DNA of 46,355 nucleotides, taken from Verrucomicrobia bacterium 12-59-8. Its GTDB lineage: Bacteria; Verrucomicrobiota; Verrucomicrobiae; Verrucomicrobiales; Verrucomicrobiaceae. The stretch spans positions 1-46,355 of the forward strand of contig NCCR01000009.1 in NCBI GenBank assembly GCA_002279765.1, written 5' to 3'. Position numbers and translations under genes: made by a program. Under the pieces are notes generated by a model. The model saw only the letters and a program-made list of their open reading frames with translations, made no database searches and was not told the origin of the DNA. Positions 33,275-40,954 of the stretch are shown here, one piece after another. Position 1 is the stretch's first letter, and each line of letters opens with the position of its first letter.

Positions 33275-33496
33275 ATGAAAACACTCTACCTCGCAATGCT
33301 GCTCTCCTCCGTTTCCCTGGTCTCCTGCACGAATGGACCCGGCGCCCGCAATGGCACCGTCATCGGTGCTGTCGGCGGCGCTGCTGTCGGCGGTATTGCC
33401 ACCAGAAGCCTTGGCGGTGCCGCTGTCGGTGCCGGAGTTGGCGCGCTGGCTGGCAACTACATCGGCGGTCGCCGTGACCGCCGCCGCTACTATTAA
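33275..33496 (+). CDS. Glycine-zipper lipoprotein
   Basis: The 73-residue product has a signal peptide with a lipobox (SLVSC, Cys at residue 18). The mature part is a glycine zipper (GTVIGAVGGAAVGGIATRSL, then GGAAVGAGVGALAGNYIGG) ending in a basic RRDRRRYY tail. Glycine-zipper lipoproteins of the YMGG/Rcn-like type insert in the outer membrane or associate with it and are often induced by envelope stress. Its ATG is 35 nt from the palindrome, consistent with an mRNA starting close to the AUG. Confidence 0.8.
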   Translation: MKTLYLAMLLSSVSLVSCTNGPGARNGTVIGAVGGAAVGGIATRSLGGAAVGAGVGALAGNYIGGRRDRRRYY

Positions 33497-33523
33497 TTCT
33501 GTACACCCCTCCACGTCACGCAC

Positions 33524-33718
33524 ATGAGCTGCCATGCCAGCATTCATCATCTCACCACCGGGCGTTTCCTGATGGATTGCCTGGTCGAGGGAAGAGATTT
33601 GCACGAGGCGGAAAAAGAAGCCATTGCCAGAGCGGCGCTCAAATCACGGGCGCTGCCGCGTGAGATGGACGTTCGGCACCTCCATCAGTGCATGGAACGC
33701 CGGAATCCGGCGGGTTGA
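33524..33718 (+). CDS. Small hypothetical protein
   Basis: A possible 64-residue product, rich in charged residues (RDLHEAEKEAIARAALKSRA), with no signal peptide or known motif. It lies 27 bp downstream of the lipoprotein gene on the same strand and could be its operon partner. Shadow frames are present on the other strand. Support is moderate: the ATG is plausible but no Shine-Dalgarno site or homologue is recognised. Confidence 0.4.
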   Translation: MSCHASIHHLTTGRFLMDCLVEGRDLHEAEKEAIARAALKSRALPREMDVRHLHQCMERRNPAG

Positions 33719-33743
33719 TTACCGCACCACGCGTAGAGCACAA

Positions 33744-34187
33744 TCATTGCCCACTGTCACGCCGCTGCTGCAGGTCGATGAGATGGGCAGAAAGGATGGG
33801 CAGCAAAGTTCGCTTGATGGTGGCCTTGGCCGCTGCGGAAATGTCCGCATTGGCCAGGGCGTTTTCATACTGGCTGATACCCAGCTCTTCGCCAGCCTGT
33901 AGGATTTTCAGCACCGGAGATTCGCCGTGCAGCGTGTCCGCCTCCAGCAGTGCCTGTTCAAAGCCGCTCCAGGTCCCGCAGTCCGTGGCTGGTTCCGCAT
34001 GGCCGTCAGAGATAAACTTGTGCAGTTCAAAGACATTCTCCTGATGATCGGCACGAATACGCTCCAGCGCTGTGTCGGCGGCCGCAGGGTCAAATTTGTC
34101 GATCACCCGACTGTAAGTTTCAACGGCGGCGATCTCTCGGATCAGCAACGCGTTGCAGGTGTCGAGGGTCTGGTCAGTGGCGGTCAT
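33744..34187 (-). CDS. DUF2383/ferritin-like four-helix protein
   Basis: The 147-residue all-helical protein opens with LDTCNALLIREIAAVETYSR and continues ALERIRADHQENVFELHKFI, GTWSGFEQALLEADTLHGES and ALKTILQAGEELG-type helices. The Glu and His spacing (E..ETY, DHQENVxxL, EExG) resembles ferritin-like proteins of the DUF2383 (PA2169) group, whose function is unknown. It may bind a diiron site. No full palindrome precedes it; only a half-site-like stretch (CTGAACACCCCCAAG, minus strand, about 34205-34219) lies about 20-30 nt upstream. Confidence 0.75.
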   Translation of the reverse strand: MTATDQTLDTCNALLIREIAAVETYSRVIDKFDPAAADTALERIRADHQENVFELHKFISDGHAEPATDCGTWSGFEQALLEADTLHGESPVLKILQAGEELGISQYENALANADISAAAKATIKRTLLPILSAHLIDLQQRRDSGQ

Positions 34188-34230
34188 GGAAGGGCAGGGG
34201 GGGCTTGGGGGTGTTCAGGCGCAGTTCCTC

Positions 34231-34279
34231 AAAAAAGGAGCTGTGACAGTTGGGCGGGGGTGCCTCAACTGCCACAGCT
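34231..34279 (-). terminator. Intrinsic terminator downstream of the DUF4142 gene
   Basis: The arms 34239-34252 (AGCTGTGACAGTTG) and 34266-34279 (CAACTGCCACAGCT) pair over 14 positions with one mismatch. On the minus strand the stem is followed by CC and a run of six T (complement of 34231-34236). This is a textbook rho-independent terminator for the minus-strand DUF4142 transcript, just before the DUF2383 gene. Confidence 0.85.
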
Positions 34280-34350
34280 TGATGCGGTGAGAGGCGCGTC
34301 AGAGAATTAGGCGAACGAATTCGCCAGCTTCCCTGCTTCTCTCGCGCAAA

Positions 34351-34878
34351 TTACTTGGCGGCAAGTTCCGTGGCTTTGGCCAGATGTGCCTTGAGCGATG
34401 GGAGCATTTTATCCGCCCACATTTTCACGTCGCTGTTTTTCGCGTCTTTGGCAGCTGCCTCGAACTTGCTGACGCACTTCTTGTGGTCGCTGATCATGTC
34501 GGCCAGGAATTCCTTGTCGAAATCCGCCTTGCCAGCCTTTTCCAGCTTCTGGAATTCTGCGGCGTGTTTCGGGTCGATCACGGCGGACACATCCACACCC
34601 TTCTCGACAGCCAGAGCATTGAGCTCCTTGTTCGCCTGGGTATGGTCGGTGACCAGCATCTCGGCGAAAGCCTTGACGTCAGCCCTTTCGGCTTTTTGCA
34701 CGCCGAGTTCGGCGAGTTTCAGCTCGGCAGAACCGGCGGCGGATTCGGTTTTGACGAATTTGACGTCAGCCGCGTCGAGGGTGTCCTTCGGCGCTGCGTT
34801 GCTGTGTGAGGCGAGCATCATCATGCCGCACAAGGCGAGCGTGGTGGAGGTCAGGCGGGAGATGGTTTGGGTTTTCAT
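34351..34878 (-). CDS. DUF4142 (ferritin-like) secreted protein
   Basis: The 175-residue product has a signal peptide (TTLALCGMMMLASHSNAA, cleavage near residue 28) and a DUF4142 four-helix bundle: DVKFVKTESAAGSAELKLAE, VQKAERADVKAFAEMLVTDH, then HAAEFQKLEKAGKADFDKEF and MISDHKKCVSKFEAAA. The VxxxAxxMVxDHxxxN and MxxDHxxxV boxes carry the conserved DH pairs. DUF4142 proteins are periplasmic, widespread in stress-resistant bacteria, and without known activity. The ATG at 34876-34878 is the start, 81 nt from the palindrome at 34960. A strong terminator follows it. Confidence 0.88.
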   Translation of the reverse strand: MKTQTISRLTSTTLALCGMMMLASHSNAAPKDTLDAADVKFVKTESAAGSAELKLAELGVQKAERADVKAFAEMLVTDHTQANKELNALAVEKGVDVSAVIDPKHAAEFQKLEKAGKADFDKEFLADMISDHKKCVSKFEAAAKDAKNSDVKMWADKMLPSLKAHLAKATELAAK

Positions 34879-34959
34879 GGGTGTGTCTGGTTTGTTGTTC
34901 TGTGAGGTTATGGTTGGTTTCACAGGTCACATGGATCGTTGGCCCACGGTGCTTTCACC

Positions 34960-34976
34960 ATGGGGTGAAACCCGAC
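34960..34976 (-). promoter_or_regulatory. Island palindrome, site 9 (DUF4142 gene)
   Basis: ATGGGGTGAAACCCGAC, identical to site 4, oriented to the minus-strand DUF4142 gene 81 nt away. Between it and the next gene's stop at 35039 there are 62 bp; on the minus strand these read AAVILFVIGKVFRKQGRK after a stop, which may be a hydrophobic remnant but has no start codon. Confidence 0.7.
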
Positions 34977-35038
34977 TTGCGGCCCTGTTTGCGAAATACT
35001 TTGCCGATGACGAAAAGGATCACGGCGGCGCAGGGTGC

Positions 35039-35617
35039 TTACCGGGTGCCAGCGTCTTTCAGTGCAGTCGTGATCGGGTAGATGAGGATCTCCGTGACAC
35101 GCTCGTCATCCGCCACAGCCGCTTCTTCCGTAGTGCAGTTGTCCCGTGCTTCTGCTTGCGTAAAGATGACCTCCGCCTGCGCGATTTCTGCGGCGTTCCC
35201 GGTGTGTACGGAGATGAGGAAGTCTCCATCCCGAGGTTTGTCCTCATGACGTTGGGCATCGAATTTAGGGAAGCCCAGTCCGATCAATCCCCCCGCCATG
35301 CTGCCCACCGCAGCCCCCATCGCCACACCGCTGAGCACGGCCAGGATGGGGCTGGCGTCCATGAAAGGCCCGAATCCCGGAATGACGAGAACTCCGATGC
35401 CAGCAATCCAGCCCAAGGCACCGCCGATGCCTACACCCACAATGGCTCCTTCAGGTGCCTTGGTGTGCTTTACCTGCGCAAAGTGGCGGCTCGTAGGGTG
35501 GTCGGCAAACAGCGCGGAGATGTCGTTGCTGGAAAAGCTCGCGGCTTTGAGCTGATCGACGATTTGACCGGCCTGGGTGCGGGAGGTGGCGAAGCAGAAG
35601 ACAGATTTTTGAGGCAT
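35039..35617 (-). CDS. General stress protein 17M/YflT-like membrane-associated protein
   Basis: About 192 residues from the ATG at 35615-35617. The N-terminal alpha/beta part (VFCFATSRTQAGQIVDQLKA, ISALFADH) is the pattern of GSP17M/low-temperature-induced proteins. A Gly/Ala-rich hydrophobic centre follows (IVGVGIGGALGWIAGIGVLV, GVAMGAAVGSMAGGLIGLG), a typical glycine-zipper double segment, then a soluble tail with DGDFLISVHTG. The family is induced by general stress in several bacteria; biochemical function is unknown. A leader of about 200 nt separates it from the palindrome at 35827, which also faces the plus-strand gene at 35878. Confidence 0.75.
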   Translation of the reverse strand: MPQKSVFCFATSRTQAGQIVDQLKAASFSSNDISALFADHPTSRHFAQVKHTKAPEGAIVGVGIGGALGWIAGIGVLVIPGFGPFMDASPILAVLSGVAMGAAVGSMAGGLIGLGFPKFDAQRHEDKPRDGDFLISVHTGNAAEIAQAEVIFTQAEARDNCTTEEAAVADDERVTEILIYPITTALKDAGTR

Positions 35618-35663
35618 GGTGGTTGTGGTTTTAAGATTTGATTGCTTGAATGGGTGGCTGCCC

Positions 35664-35756
35664 TCATTGCGGCTGCGCATGAGTTTTGTCCTCGGACTGC
35701 GCCGCAAACGTCAGTATCAGGACGACGCTGAAGTTGAGTGCAGGGTGCCGTTTCAT
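35664..35756 (-). CDS. Possible 30-residue leader peptide
   Basis: An ATG at 35754-35756 opens a 30-codon frame (MKRHPALNFSVVLILTFAAQ then SEDKTHAQPQ) that looks like a signal peptide with a short polar tail. It lies in the long leader of the GSP17M-like gene and ends 46 bp before it. There is no Shine-Dalgarno sequence and no homologue I recognise, so this may be a chance frame. Confidence 0.2.
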   Translation of the reverse strand: MKRHPALNFSVVLILTFAAQSEDKTHAQPQ

Positions 35757-35826
35757 GAAGTTCAATGAGGCCCAGTGCCGACGGTTCGTAACGCCACACC
35801 ATGAGCGGCAGCACGCAGATTCACCA

Positions 35827-35843
35827 TGGAGTGTTCACCCCAT
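35827..35843. promoter_or_regulatory. Island palindrome, site 10 (divergent region)
   Basis: TGGAGTGTTCACCCCAT has one deviation in its left arm. The ACCCCAT half faces the plus-strand gene at 35878 (34 nt away), with TAGTCT as -10 candidate 22-27 nt past the edge. On the other side the GSP17M-like gene starts 209 nt away and has no other site. Confidence 0.65.
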
Positions 35844-35877
35844 TGGCGGCCGCAGCGGAAGCGCTAGTCTTGCACCC

Positions 35878-36129
35878 ATGAGTTCTCCCATTTCTCGACG
35901 ATTCAGATCCACCGGCTGCCTCTTGACGCTGCTGCAACTGCTGGCGGTTTATCTGCTGAGCCACGGTCCGGTCATGGCCTTGTATTCGAGCCAGCGCATT
36001 CATGGCTCCGTTCCCAACGCTGTCACCGCCTTCTATCAGCCCCTGCACTGGCTTTACGAGCAGACCCCTCTCGGCAGGCCGATGACCGCCTACGATGCCT
36101 GGTGGAAGCATCTGCTGCAGCAGTCCTGA
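35878..36129 (+). CDS. Small single-pass membrane protein, unknown function
   Basis: The 83-residue product has an Arg-rich start, one hydrophobic segment (CLLTLLQLLAVYLLSHGPVM, about residues 14-33) and an aromatic-rich tail (YQPLHWLYEQTPLGRPM, AYDAWWKHLLQQ). I do not know a family for it. The tail may lie on the membrane surface or in the periplasm. The start is chosen because the palindrome is 34 nt upstream and a -10-like element is correctly placed; longer upstream extension of the frame crosses the site. Confidence 0.6.
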   Translation: MSSPISRRFRSTGCLLTLLQLLAVYLLSHGPVMALYSSQRIHGSVPNAVTAFYQPLHWLYEQTPLGRPMTAYDAWWKHLLQQS

Positions 36130-36153
36130 GCCTCGCCAGGGCAACCTGCCAAC

Positions 36154-36185
36154 AAAAAGGAGGAAGCGGTTGCCCGCTTCCTCCT
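36154..36185 (-). terminator. Intrinsic terminator of the beta-barrel protein gene
   Basis: AGGAGGAAGCGG (36158-36169) and CCGCTTCCTCCT (36174-36185) form a perfect 12-bp stem with a 4-nt loop. On the minus strand it is followed directly by TTTTTG, so it ends the transcript of the gene at 36213-36743. The stem alone may also slow plus-strand transcription from the gene at 35878. Confidence 0.85.
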
Positions 36186-36212
36186 GGAGGTGATTGAAAT
36201 CTGCTGTCGATG

Positions 36213-36743
36213 TTAGAAGCGGAACTTCACGCCCAGACGTGCCACGGTGAAATCCGCGTTGTTGCCGGAGGCAAAGTAGTAGTTGCCGTCAACGAACACG
36301 CCCATGCAGTCGAGACTGGCAAAGCGGGCTTCGAGACCGCCGCCCACATGGAAGTCACCACGTGTCACCGCATTCGTGCCGACACCGCCGCCCAGCATGA
36401 CGTATGGGGCGATGCAGAGACTCTTGATGGGGGCGCGCAGAACGATGCTGCCATCCATCTGATGATGCTCACTGTTGGTGGCATAGACGCCGTAGCTGCC
36501 CTGAAATCCCAGGTACTCGCTGACAAAATATTCCGCCAGCACGCCACCGCCGCCCACACCGGAGCCACCATGGTTGGGCATGAAGGCACCACCAAAGGCA
36601 CCCAGGGCGAAACCGGGGGCAAAGCAGTCACAGCCTTGTGGAGGAGCAATGGTGGACTGCACGGCTTTGGAGTTGTCGGCGGTGCCAGCGAGGGCGCTGG
36701 ATGCCAAGGAGAGAGAGAGGAGGAGGGAGGCGATTTTTTTCAT
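36213..36743 (-). CDS. Outer-membrane beta-barrel-like secreted protein
   Basis: The 176-residue protein has a cleavable signal peptide (MKKIASLLLSLSLASSALAG, cleavage after ALA). The mature chain shows alternating amphipathic strands: GFALGAFGGAFMPNHGG, VLAEYFVSEYLGFQGSYGVY, APYVMLGGGVGT, FHVGGGLEARFA, GVFVDGNYYFASG and a last strand FTVARLGVKFRF ending in Phe. That ending is the outer-membrane insertion signal. An eight-strand barrel of the OmpA/OmpW size class is inferred. Two Cys (CDC) lie near the N-terminus of the mature part. The ATG is 97 nt from the palindrome, and an intrinsic terminator follows. Confidence 0.75.
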   Translation of the reverse strand: MKKIASLLLSLSLASSALAGTADNSKAVQSTIAPPQGCDCFAPGFALGAFGGAFMPNHGGSGVGGGGVLAEYFVSEYLGFQGSYGVYATNSEHHQMDGSIVLRAPIKSLCIAPYVMLGGGVGTNAVTRGDFHVGGGLEARFASLDCMGVFVDGNYYFASGNNADFTVARLGVKFRF

Positions 36744-36840
36744 GGGATGCGTTGTGTTTGTTGATGGCGTATGTGCTTGCTGCCCCTGGAGGAGAAGTCC
36801 AAAAGCGGCACATCTTTAAGTGGCTGCGACAGTTTCCACT

Positions 36841-36858
36841 ATGGGGTGAAACCCTACC
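36841..36858 (-). promoter_or_regulatory. Island palindrome, site 11 (beta-barrel gene)
   Basis: Consensus copy ATGGGGTGAAACCCTACC on the plus strand, oriented toward the minus-strand beta-barrel gene. A good -10-like TTAAAGAT lies 22-29 nt past the proximal edge. The start codon is 97 nt away, giving a leader of about 60 nt. Confidence 0.75.
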
Positions 36859-36977
36859 CTGCTGGCCAGGCGGGGCTGTCGTGCATCCTTGCATCCCGCC
36901 AGTTCATGAATCCGCCACCGCACCAGAGCAGCAAGGCCGCGCGGAACAGGAGTCGGGAAGCTGTGTGAATGCCGGCT

Positions 36978-36995
36978 GGTAGGGTTTCACCCCAT
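36978..36995 (+). promoter_or_regulatory. Island palindrome, site 12 (kinase/regulator operon)
   Basis: GGTAGGGTTTCACCCCAT, an exact reverse complement of site 11, faces the plus-strand kinase operon that starts at 37093 (97 nt away). GATAGCTG lies 23-30 nt past its edge as a -10 candidate. Sites 11 and 12 form a divergent pair 119 bp apart. Confidence 0.75.
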
Positions 36996-37092
36996 GGCTT
37001 GTCAGCCGCCGCTGGTCGATAGCTGACTCTGAACAGCCGCACCACCACGGATCGATTCTCGATGCCCAGCCTGCGGGCCTTCCTTAACAAGC

Positions 37093-37815
37093 ATGAGTGA
37101 ATCCCAGTTGAGCCATCTTTCAGACCGCTATCTGACGGCTTTGCGCATCCATTTGGAACAGGGCCGCCAGGCGAGCCTGCTGCCAGCCCATGAGTTGGGC
37201 ACCGAGGCGGTGAACCTCGGCCTGGAAACGCTGGATCTGGCCAAGGTTCACCATCAAGCCCTGGAGCTGCTAATCCTGCCAGACTGCTCACCGGTAACAC
37301 GCGATGAGATGACCCTGCGTGCAGAGGTGTTTTTCACCGAAGCCATCGTCCCTATCGAAAAGACGCACCGCTTCGCCTTGGAAGCCCATGCCGACTTACA
37401 GCAGTTGCAGGAACGGTTGGGGCAGCGCACGATGGATTTGGCGGATTCCAATCGTGACCTCCAACAAGGCATCACGGAGCGCATGACCGCCGAGGCGGCC
37501 CTGGAGCACAGCGAACGGGTCTCCAGTCAGCTACTGCAGGAATCCCGCGTGCTGGAGCAGCAGCTCAAAGGCATGGCGCGTCACATCATGGCGGCAGATG
37601 AAGTGGAGCGGAAGATGATGAGTCTGCAACTTCATGACGACATCGGTCAGACCTTGCTGGGCATCCATGTGCGGCTGCTGACTCTGAAGGCAGAGGCGAC
37701 CGCAAAGGACGGGGTACTCAACCAGGAAATCGCCATCACGCAGCGGCTGTTGGAAGAGTCCGTCAAAACCATCAACCAGTTCGCCCACGAGTTCGGCATT
37801 CCCCATGAAATATAA
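37093..37815 (+). CDS. HisKA_3-containing protein lacking a kinase ATPase domain
   Basis: The 240 residues comprise an N-terminal helical domain (1-95; LLPAHELGTEAVNLGLETLD and FFTEAIVPIEKTHR), a coiled coil (about 95-160) and a HisKA_3 dimerisation domain with the potential phospho-acceptor His181 (MSLQLHDDIGQTLLGIHVRL). The frame ends soon after the second helix (ESVKTINQFAHEFGI), so no HATPase domain exists. The first 95 residues are closely related to those of the next kinase (37805). It could act as a phosphotransfer or dimerisation partner, or be a truncated kinase. It overlaps the next gene by 11 bp. Confidence 0.85.
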   Translation: MSESQLSHLSDRYLTALRIHLEQGRQASLLPAHELGTEAVNLGLETLDLAKVHHQALELLILPDCSPVTRDEMTLRAEVFFTEAIVPIEKTHRFALEAHADLQQLQERLGQRTMDLADSNRDLQQGITERMTAEAALEHSERVSSQLLQESRVLEQQLKGMARHIMAADEVERKMMSLQLHDDIGQTLLGIHVRLLTLKAEATAKDGVLNQEIAITQRLLEESVKTINQFAHEFGIPHEI

Positions 37816-38986
37816 ACGCACGAATCTTTCGCGGCTCTATCATGCGGCGTTGCGGCACTTCTTGAAGGAAGGCCCTGCCGCAAGCATGGTGCCAGCGCAT
37901 GAGCTGGGGCATCAGGCCATCGCCCTCGGTCTTGAGACACTGGATCTGGCGCGCATGCACGAGGTGGCCCTGGTTTCGCTGGTGCTTCCCGGCTACTCCT
38001 CCAGCACGAATGATGGTTTGATGGGGCGGGCAGGTTTGTTCTTTGCCGAAGCCATCACCCCGCTTGAGGAAACCCACCGCGGTGCGCGTGAGGCCAACGT
38101 CCACCTGAATCAAATGGTCCAGGCGCTGAGCCAGCGTACCGAGGAACTGGCAGCCTCGGTGGAGGAGCTGAAACAGGAGGTCGTGCAACGCAGGGCCATG
38201 GAGGAGTCCCTCCGCATCAGCCAGCAGACCTCCAGCGATTTGCTGAAGAAGTCGCGCGAATTGCAGGAGGATCTGCGGCAGCTCTCACGCCAGCTCTTGT
38301 CCGCGCAGGAGGAGGAGCGCAAAAAGATCAGCCGTGAGCTGCACGATGTCATCGCCCAGACGCTGACGGGCATCAATGTGCGGCTGGCGGCCTTGAACAT
38401 TGGGTCCATGGTCAGCAGCAAGGAACTCCAGAACAAGATCACCAGCACGCAGCAGATGGTGGAAAAATCGGTGGACATCGTACACCGCTTCGCGCGCGAA
38501 CTGCGCCCTTCGATGCTGGATGATCTGGGACTGATCCCGGCGCTGCAGTCCTACATGACCGGCTACATGGCGGACACCGGTATCCGCGTGACGTTGAAGG
38601 CCTTCGCCGGCATTGAACAGGCGGACGGCAACACGCGCACCGTCCTCTACCGCATCGCCCAGGAGGCGCTGACCAATGTAGCTCGCCATGCAAAGGCCAG
38701 CCAGGCAGACCTGAGTATCCAGAATCCTGACGGCGGCATCTGCATGGAAATCACCGACAACGGCTGTGGCTTTGCCGTGGAGGGAAAAGGCAGCGCGAAG
38801 AAGAACAACCGCCTCGGACTGCTAGGCATGCGCGAGCGCGTCGAGATGATCGGCGGCACCTTCTGCGTGGAGTCCTCCCCCGGCATTGGCACCACCATCC
38901 GTGTGGAGATCCCGTCAGCGAGGGAGAGCGCCCAGCACCCAAGGCATAAACCGTCCTGCGACTCAACCACCCTGGAATGCCCATGA
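37805..38986 (+). CDS. HisKA_3 sensor histidine kinase with helical input domain
   Basis: A 393-residue soluble kinase with the N-terminal helical domain shared with its upstream neighbour (MVPAHELGHQAIALGLETLD, FFAEAITPLEETHR), a coiled-coil linker (about 98-165), and HisKA_3 with His180 (KKISRELHDVIAQTLTGINV). The HATPase domain carries the N-box RIAQEALTNVARHA (283-296), DNGCGF (318-323) and the GLLGMRERVEMIGG lid. There is no PAS domain, so the helical domain is the presumed sensor. Such helical domains resemble the RsbU-type N-terminal region (tentative). It overlaps the next kinase gene by 4 bp (ATGA). Confidence 0.92.
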   Translation: MKYKRTNLSRLYHAALRHFLKEGPAASMVPAHELGHQAIALGLETLDLARMHEVALVSLVLPGYSSSTNDGLMGRAGLFFAEAITPLEETHRGAREANVHLNQMVQALSQRTEELAASVEELKQEVVQRRAMEESLRISQQTSSDLLKKSRELQEDLRQLSRQLLSAQEEERKKISRELHDVIAQTLTGINVRLAALNIGSMVSSKELQNKITSTQQMVEKSVDIVHRFARELRPSMLDDLGLIPALQSYMTGYMADTGIRVTLKAFAGIEQADGNTRTVLYRIAQEALTNVARHAKASQADLSIQNPDGGICMEITDNGCGFAVEGKGSAKKNNRLGLLGMRERVEMIGGTFCVESSPGIGTTIRVEIPSARESAQHPRHKPSCDSTTLECP

Positions 38987-40728
38987 ACACGATTGCCAAG
39001 TCACCAGCTAAAGACCCAACCGTGGCCGATGGCCTGCGAAAGCTGTGCATCCACGACGGCGCACCGCCGCAAATTCATCAGGTCATTGCCCTGGCCGGAG
39101 AGGCCTTGCGTGCCAGTGAAGCCCGCTACCACGCCCTGTTTGAGCTGGGACCGATGGCCGTGTATTGCTGTGATGCGGAGGGCGTGATTAAAGAATACAA
39201 CCGCCGTGCAGTGGAACTGTGGGGCCGCGAACCCGCACCAGGAGATGCAGATCAAACGTTTTTCGGGACGCTCAAGCTGCTGCGCTCGGATGGCAGTTAC
39301 ATACCTCATGATCGGACCCCCATGGCCGACGTGTTGAGGGGCGCATTGCCAGCGGTGTGTGACGCTGAGGTGGTCCTCGAGCGGCCCTGCGGCAAACAAG
39401 TGACGGTGATCGTGAACATTCGGCCGCAGAAAAACGAACGCGCAGAAATCACGGGCGTCATCAACTGCTTTTACGACATCACTGAACGCAGGCAGACAAT
39501 GGAATCCTTGCGTCTGGCGAATGCGGCCATGAAAGCTGCCGGGAACGCCATCTTCATCACGGATCGTGACGGCTTCATTGAATACATCAACCCGGCCTTC
39601 ACCTCGCTGACCGGTTATGAAGCCGCTGAAGCCATTGGACAAAAGGCGAGTTTGGTTCGGTCAGACACCCATGGGCAGGCTTTTTATCATGACCTCTGGC
39701 AGACGGTTCTCGCCGGCAAGATCTGGCGTGGCAAGATCACCAACCGTCACAGAAAAGGAACCATGTATGTTTCCGATCAAACCATCGCACCCGTGAAGGA
39801 TCACAACGGTGAAATCATCCACTTTGTCAGTGTCCAGGAGGACATCACCGAGCGCATGCAGGTGGAGGAGGCTCAGCATCGTGCCGAGGTGCTGGCCGCT
39901 TCCAACAGGAAGCTGGAGCTGGAAATTCTCCATCGCAAAACCGTGGAGGAGGCCCTGCGGACCAGTCAGGCAACTTCCAACGAGCTGCTGGAAAACTCAC
40001 GGCAGATGCAGGAGCAACTGCGGCAGTTGTCCCACCAGGCGTTGCTGGCGCAGGAAGAGGAGCGCAAGCGCATCAGCCGCGAGCTGCATGACGTCATCGC
40101 CCAAACCTTGACAGGCATCAATCTGCGCTTGGCGCTGCTGCAAAAAGAGACCTGCGCCAGCACTCAGGAACTCCATGAAAAAATCGCGCAGACACAGCAG
40201 CTCGTCGCAGATTCCGTGGACACGGTGCATCGCTTCGCCCGTGATCTGCGTCCGGCCATGCTGGATGATCTGGGTTTGATCCCGGCACTTGAGGCCTATT
40301 TAAAAGATTTCACTCAGCAGACGGGCCTTCAGGTCAATCTCAAGACAGATGCCGGCGTCGAAGAACTCGGCAGCACCGGTCGCACCGTGCTCTACCGCGT
40401 CGCTCAGGAGGCGCTCACCAATGTGGTCCGTCATGCCAGGGCCACCCGCGTGGATGTGAGCCTCCAGAAAACCAACGGCATCCACTGCATGGTCATCACT
40501 GACAACGGCCAAGGGTTTGCTTGGGACGACTCCCTCATGGCCAAAAACTCCAAACGGCTGGGAATGCTCGGCATGCGCGAGCGCGTCGAGATCATAGGCG
40601 GCAGGTTCCGCGTGGCTTCCGTGCCCGGCCAGCACACCACCATCCTCGTCGAGATTCCCGCTGACACAAATAACGCCAGAAATATTTCCTCTCCATATCA
40701 TGAGCCCCATTACCATCCTGCTGGCTGA
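38983..40728 (+). CDS. PAS-PAS HisKA_3 sensor histidine kinase
   Basis: From the ATG at 38983 it has 581 residues. A PAS domain spans about 45-170 (ends FYDITERRQTME), a second about 178-292 (FITDRDGFIEYINPAFTSLT, ends VQEDITERMQVE). A coiled coil leads to HisKA_3 with His369 (KRISRELHDVIAQTLTGINL), then HATPase (RVAQEALTNVVRHA, TDNGQGFAW, GMLGMRERVEIIGG). Kinase cores of this and the 37805 protein are very similar, indicating tandem duplication. Cys66 and Cys67 in AVYCCDAEG of the first PAS core could be redox-active. Its 3' end overlaps the truncated regulator gene by 29 bp. Confidence 0.93.
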   Translation: MNTIAKSPAKDPTVADGLRKLCIHDGAPPQIHQVIALAGEALRASEARYHALFELGPMAVYCCDAEGVIKEYNRRAVELWGREPAPGDADQTFFGTLKLLRSDGSYIPHDRTPMADVLRGALPAVCDAEVVLERPCGKQVTVIVNIRPQKNERAEITGVINCFYDITERRQTMESLRLANAAMKAAGNAIFITDRDGFIEYINPAFTSLTGYEAAEAIGQKASLVRSDTHGQAFYHDLWQTVLAGKIWRGKITNRHRKGTMYVSDQTIAPVKDHNGEIIHFVSVQEDITERMQVEEAQHRAEVLAASNRKLELEILHRKTVEEALRTSQATSNELLENSRQMQEQLRQLSHQALLAQEEERKRISRELHDVIAQTLTGINLRLALLQKETCASTQELHEKIAQTQQLVADSVDTVHRFARDLRPAMLDDLGLIPALEAYLKDFTQQTGLQVNLKTDAGVEELGSTGRTVLYRVAQEALTNVVRHARATRVDVSLQKTNGIHCMVITDNGQGFAWDDSLMAKNSKRLGMLGMRERVEIIGGRFRVASVPGQHTTILVEIPADTNNARNISSPYHEPHYHPAG

Positions 40729-40954
40729 AGACCACCGCCTCATCCCCGAAGGTCTGCGCGACCTGCTGCAGATAGAAGCAAACATCCGGGTCATCGGTGA
40801 AGCCGAGAACGGTCGCCAGACCGTGGCTTACGGCGCATCGGGCTACCTCGTCAAACAAACCGACACGCTCCTGCTGCCTTCTGCGATTCGCGGGGCACAT
40901 CACGGCTCCCCCTTCATCTGCCCCAGCAAACTCACCAGCACGACATGTCCATGA
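40700..40954 (+). pseudogene. NarL-type response regulator with internal deletion
   Basis: The 84-residue frame starts like the regulator at 41367 (SPITILLAEDHRLIPEGLRD, then AENGRQTV) and then jumps straight to AYGASGYLVKQTDTLLLPSA. Aligned with that paralogue about 54 residues are missing, including the phospho-acceptor Asp, and the frame is kept. After AIRGAHHG it ends without a helix-turn-helix. The product cannot form a receiver fold, so it is probably a remnant kept in frame by translational coupling (29-bp overlap with the kinase before, 10-bp overlap with the next regulator). Confidence 0.8.

Noticed and set aside
33170..33604. 144-residue minus-strand frame over the lipoprotein gene
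   Set aside because: The plus strand encodes a clear signal peptide, lipobox and glycine zipper; the opposite frame has no motif and crosses the palindrome.
34188..34230. A fifteenth palindrome upstream of the DUF2383 gene
   Set aside because: Only one half-site-like block (ACACCCCC) is present; the opposing G block is missing, so it was left out of the set.
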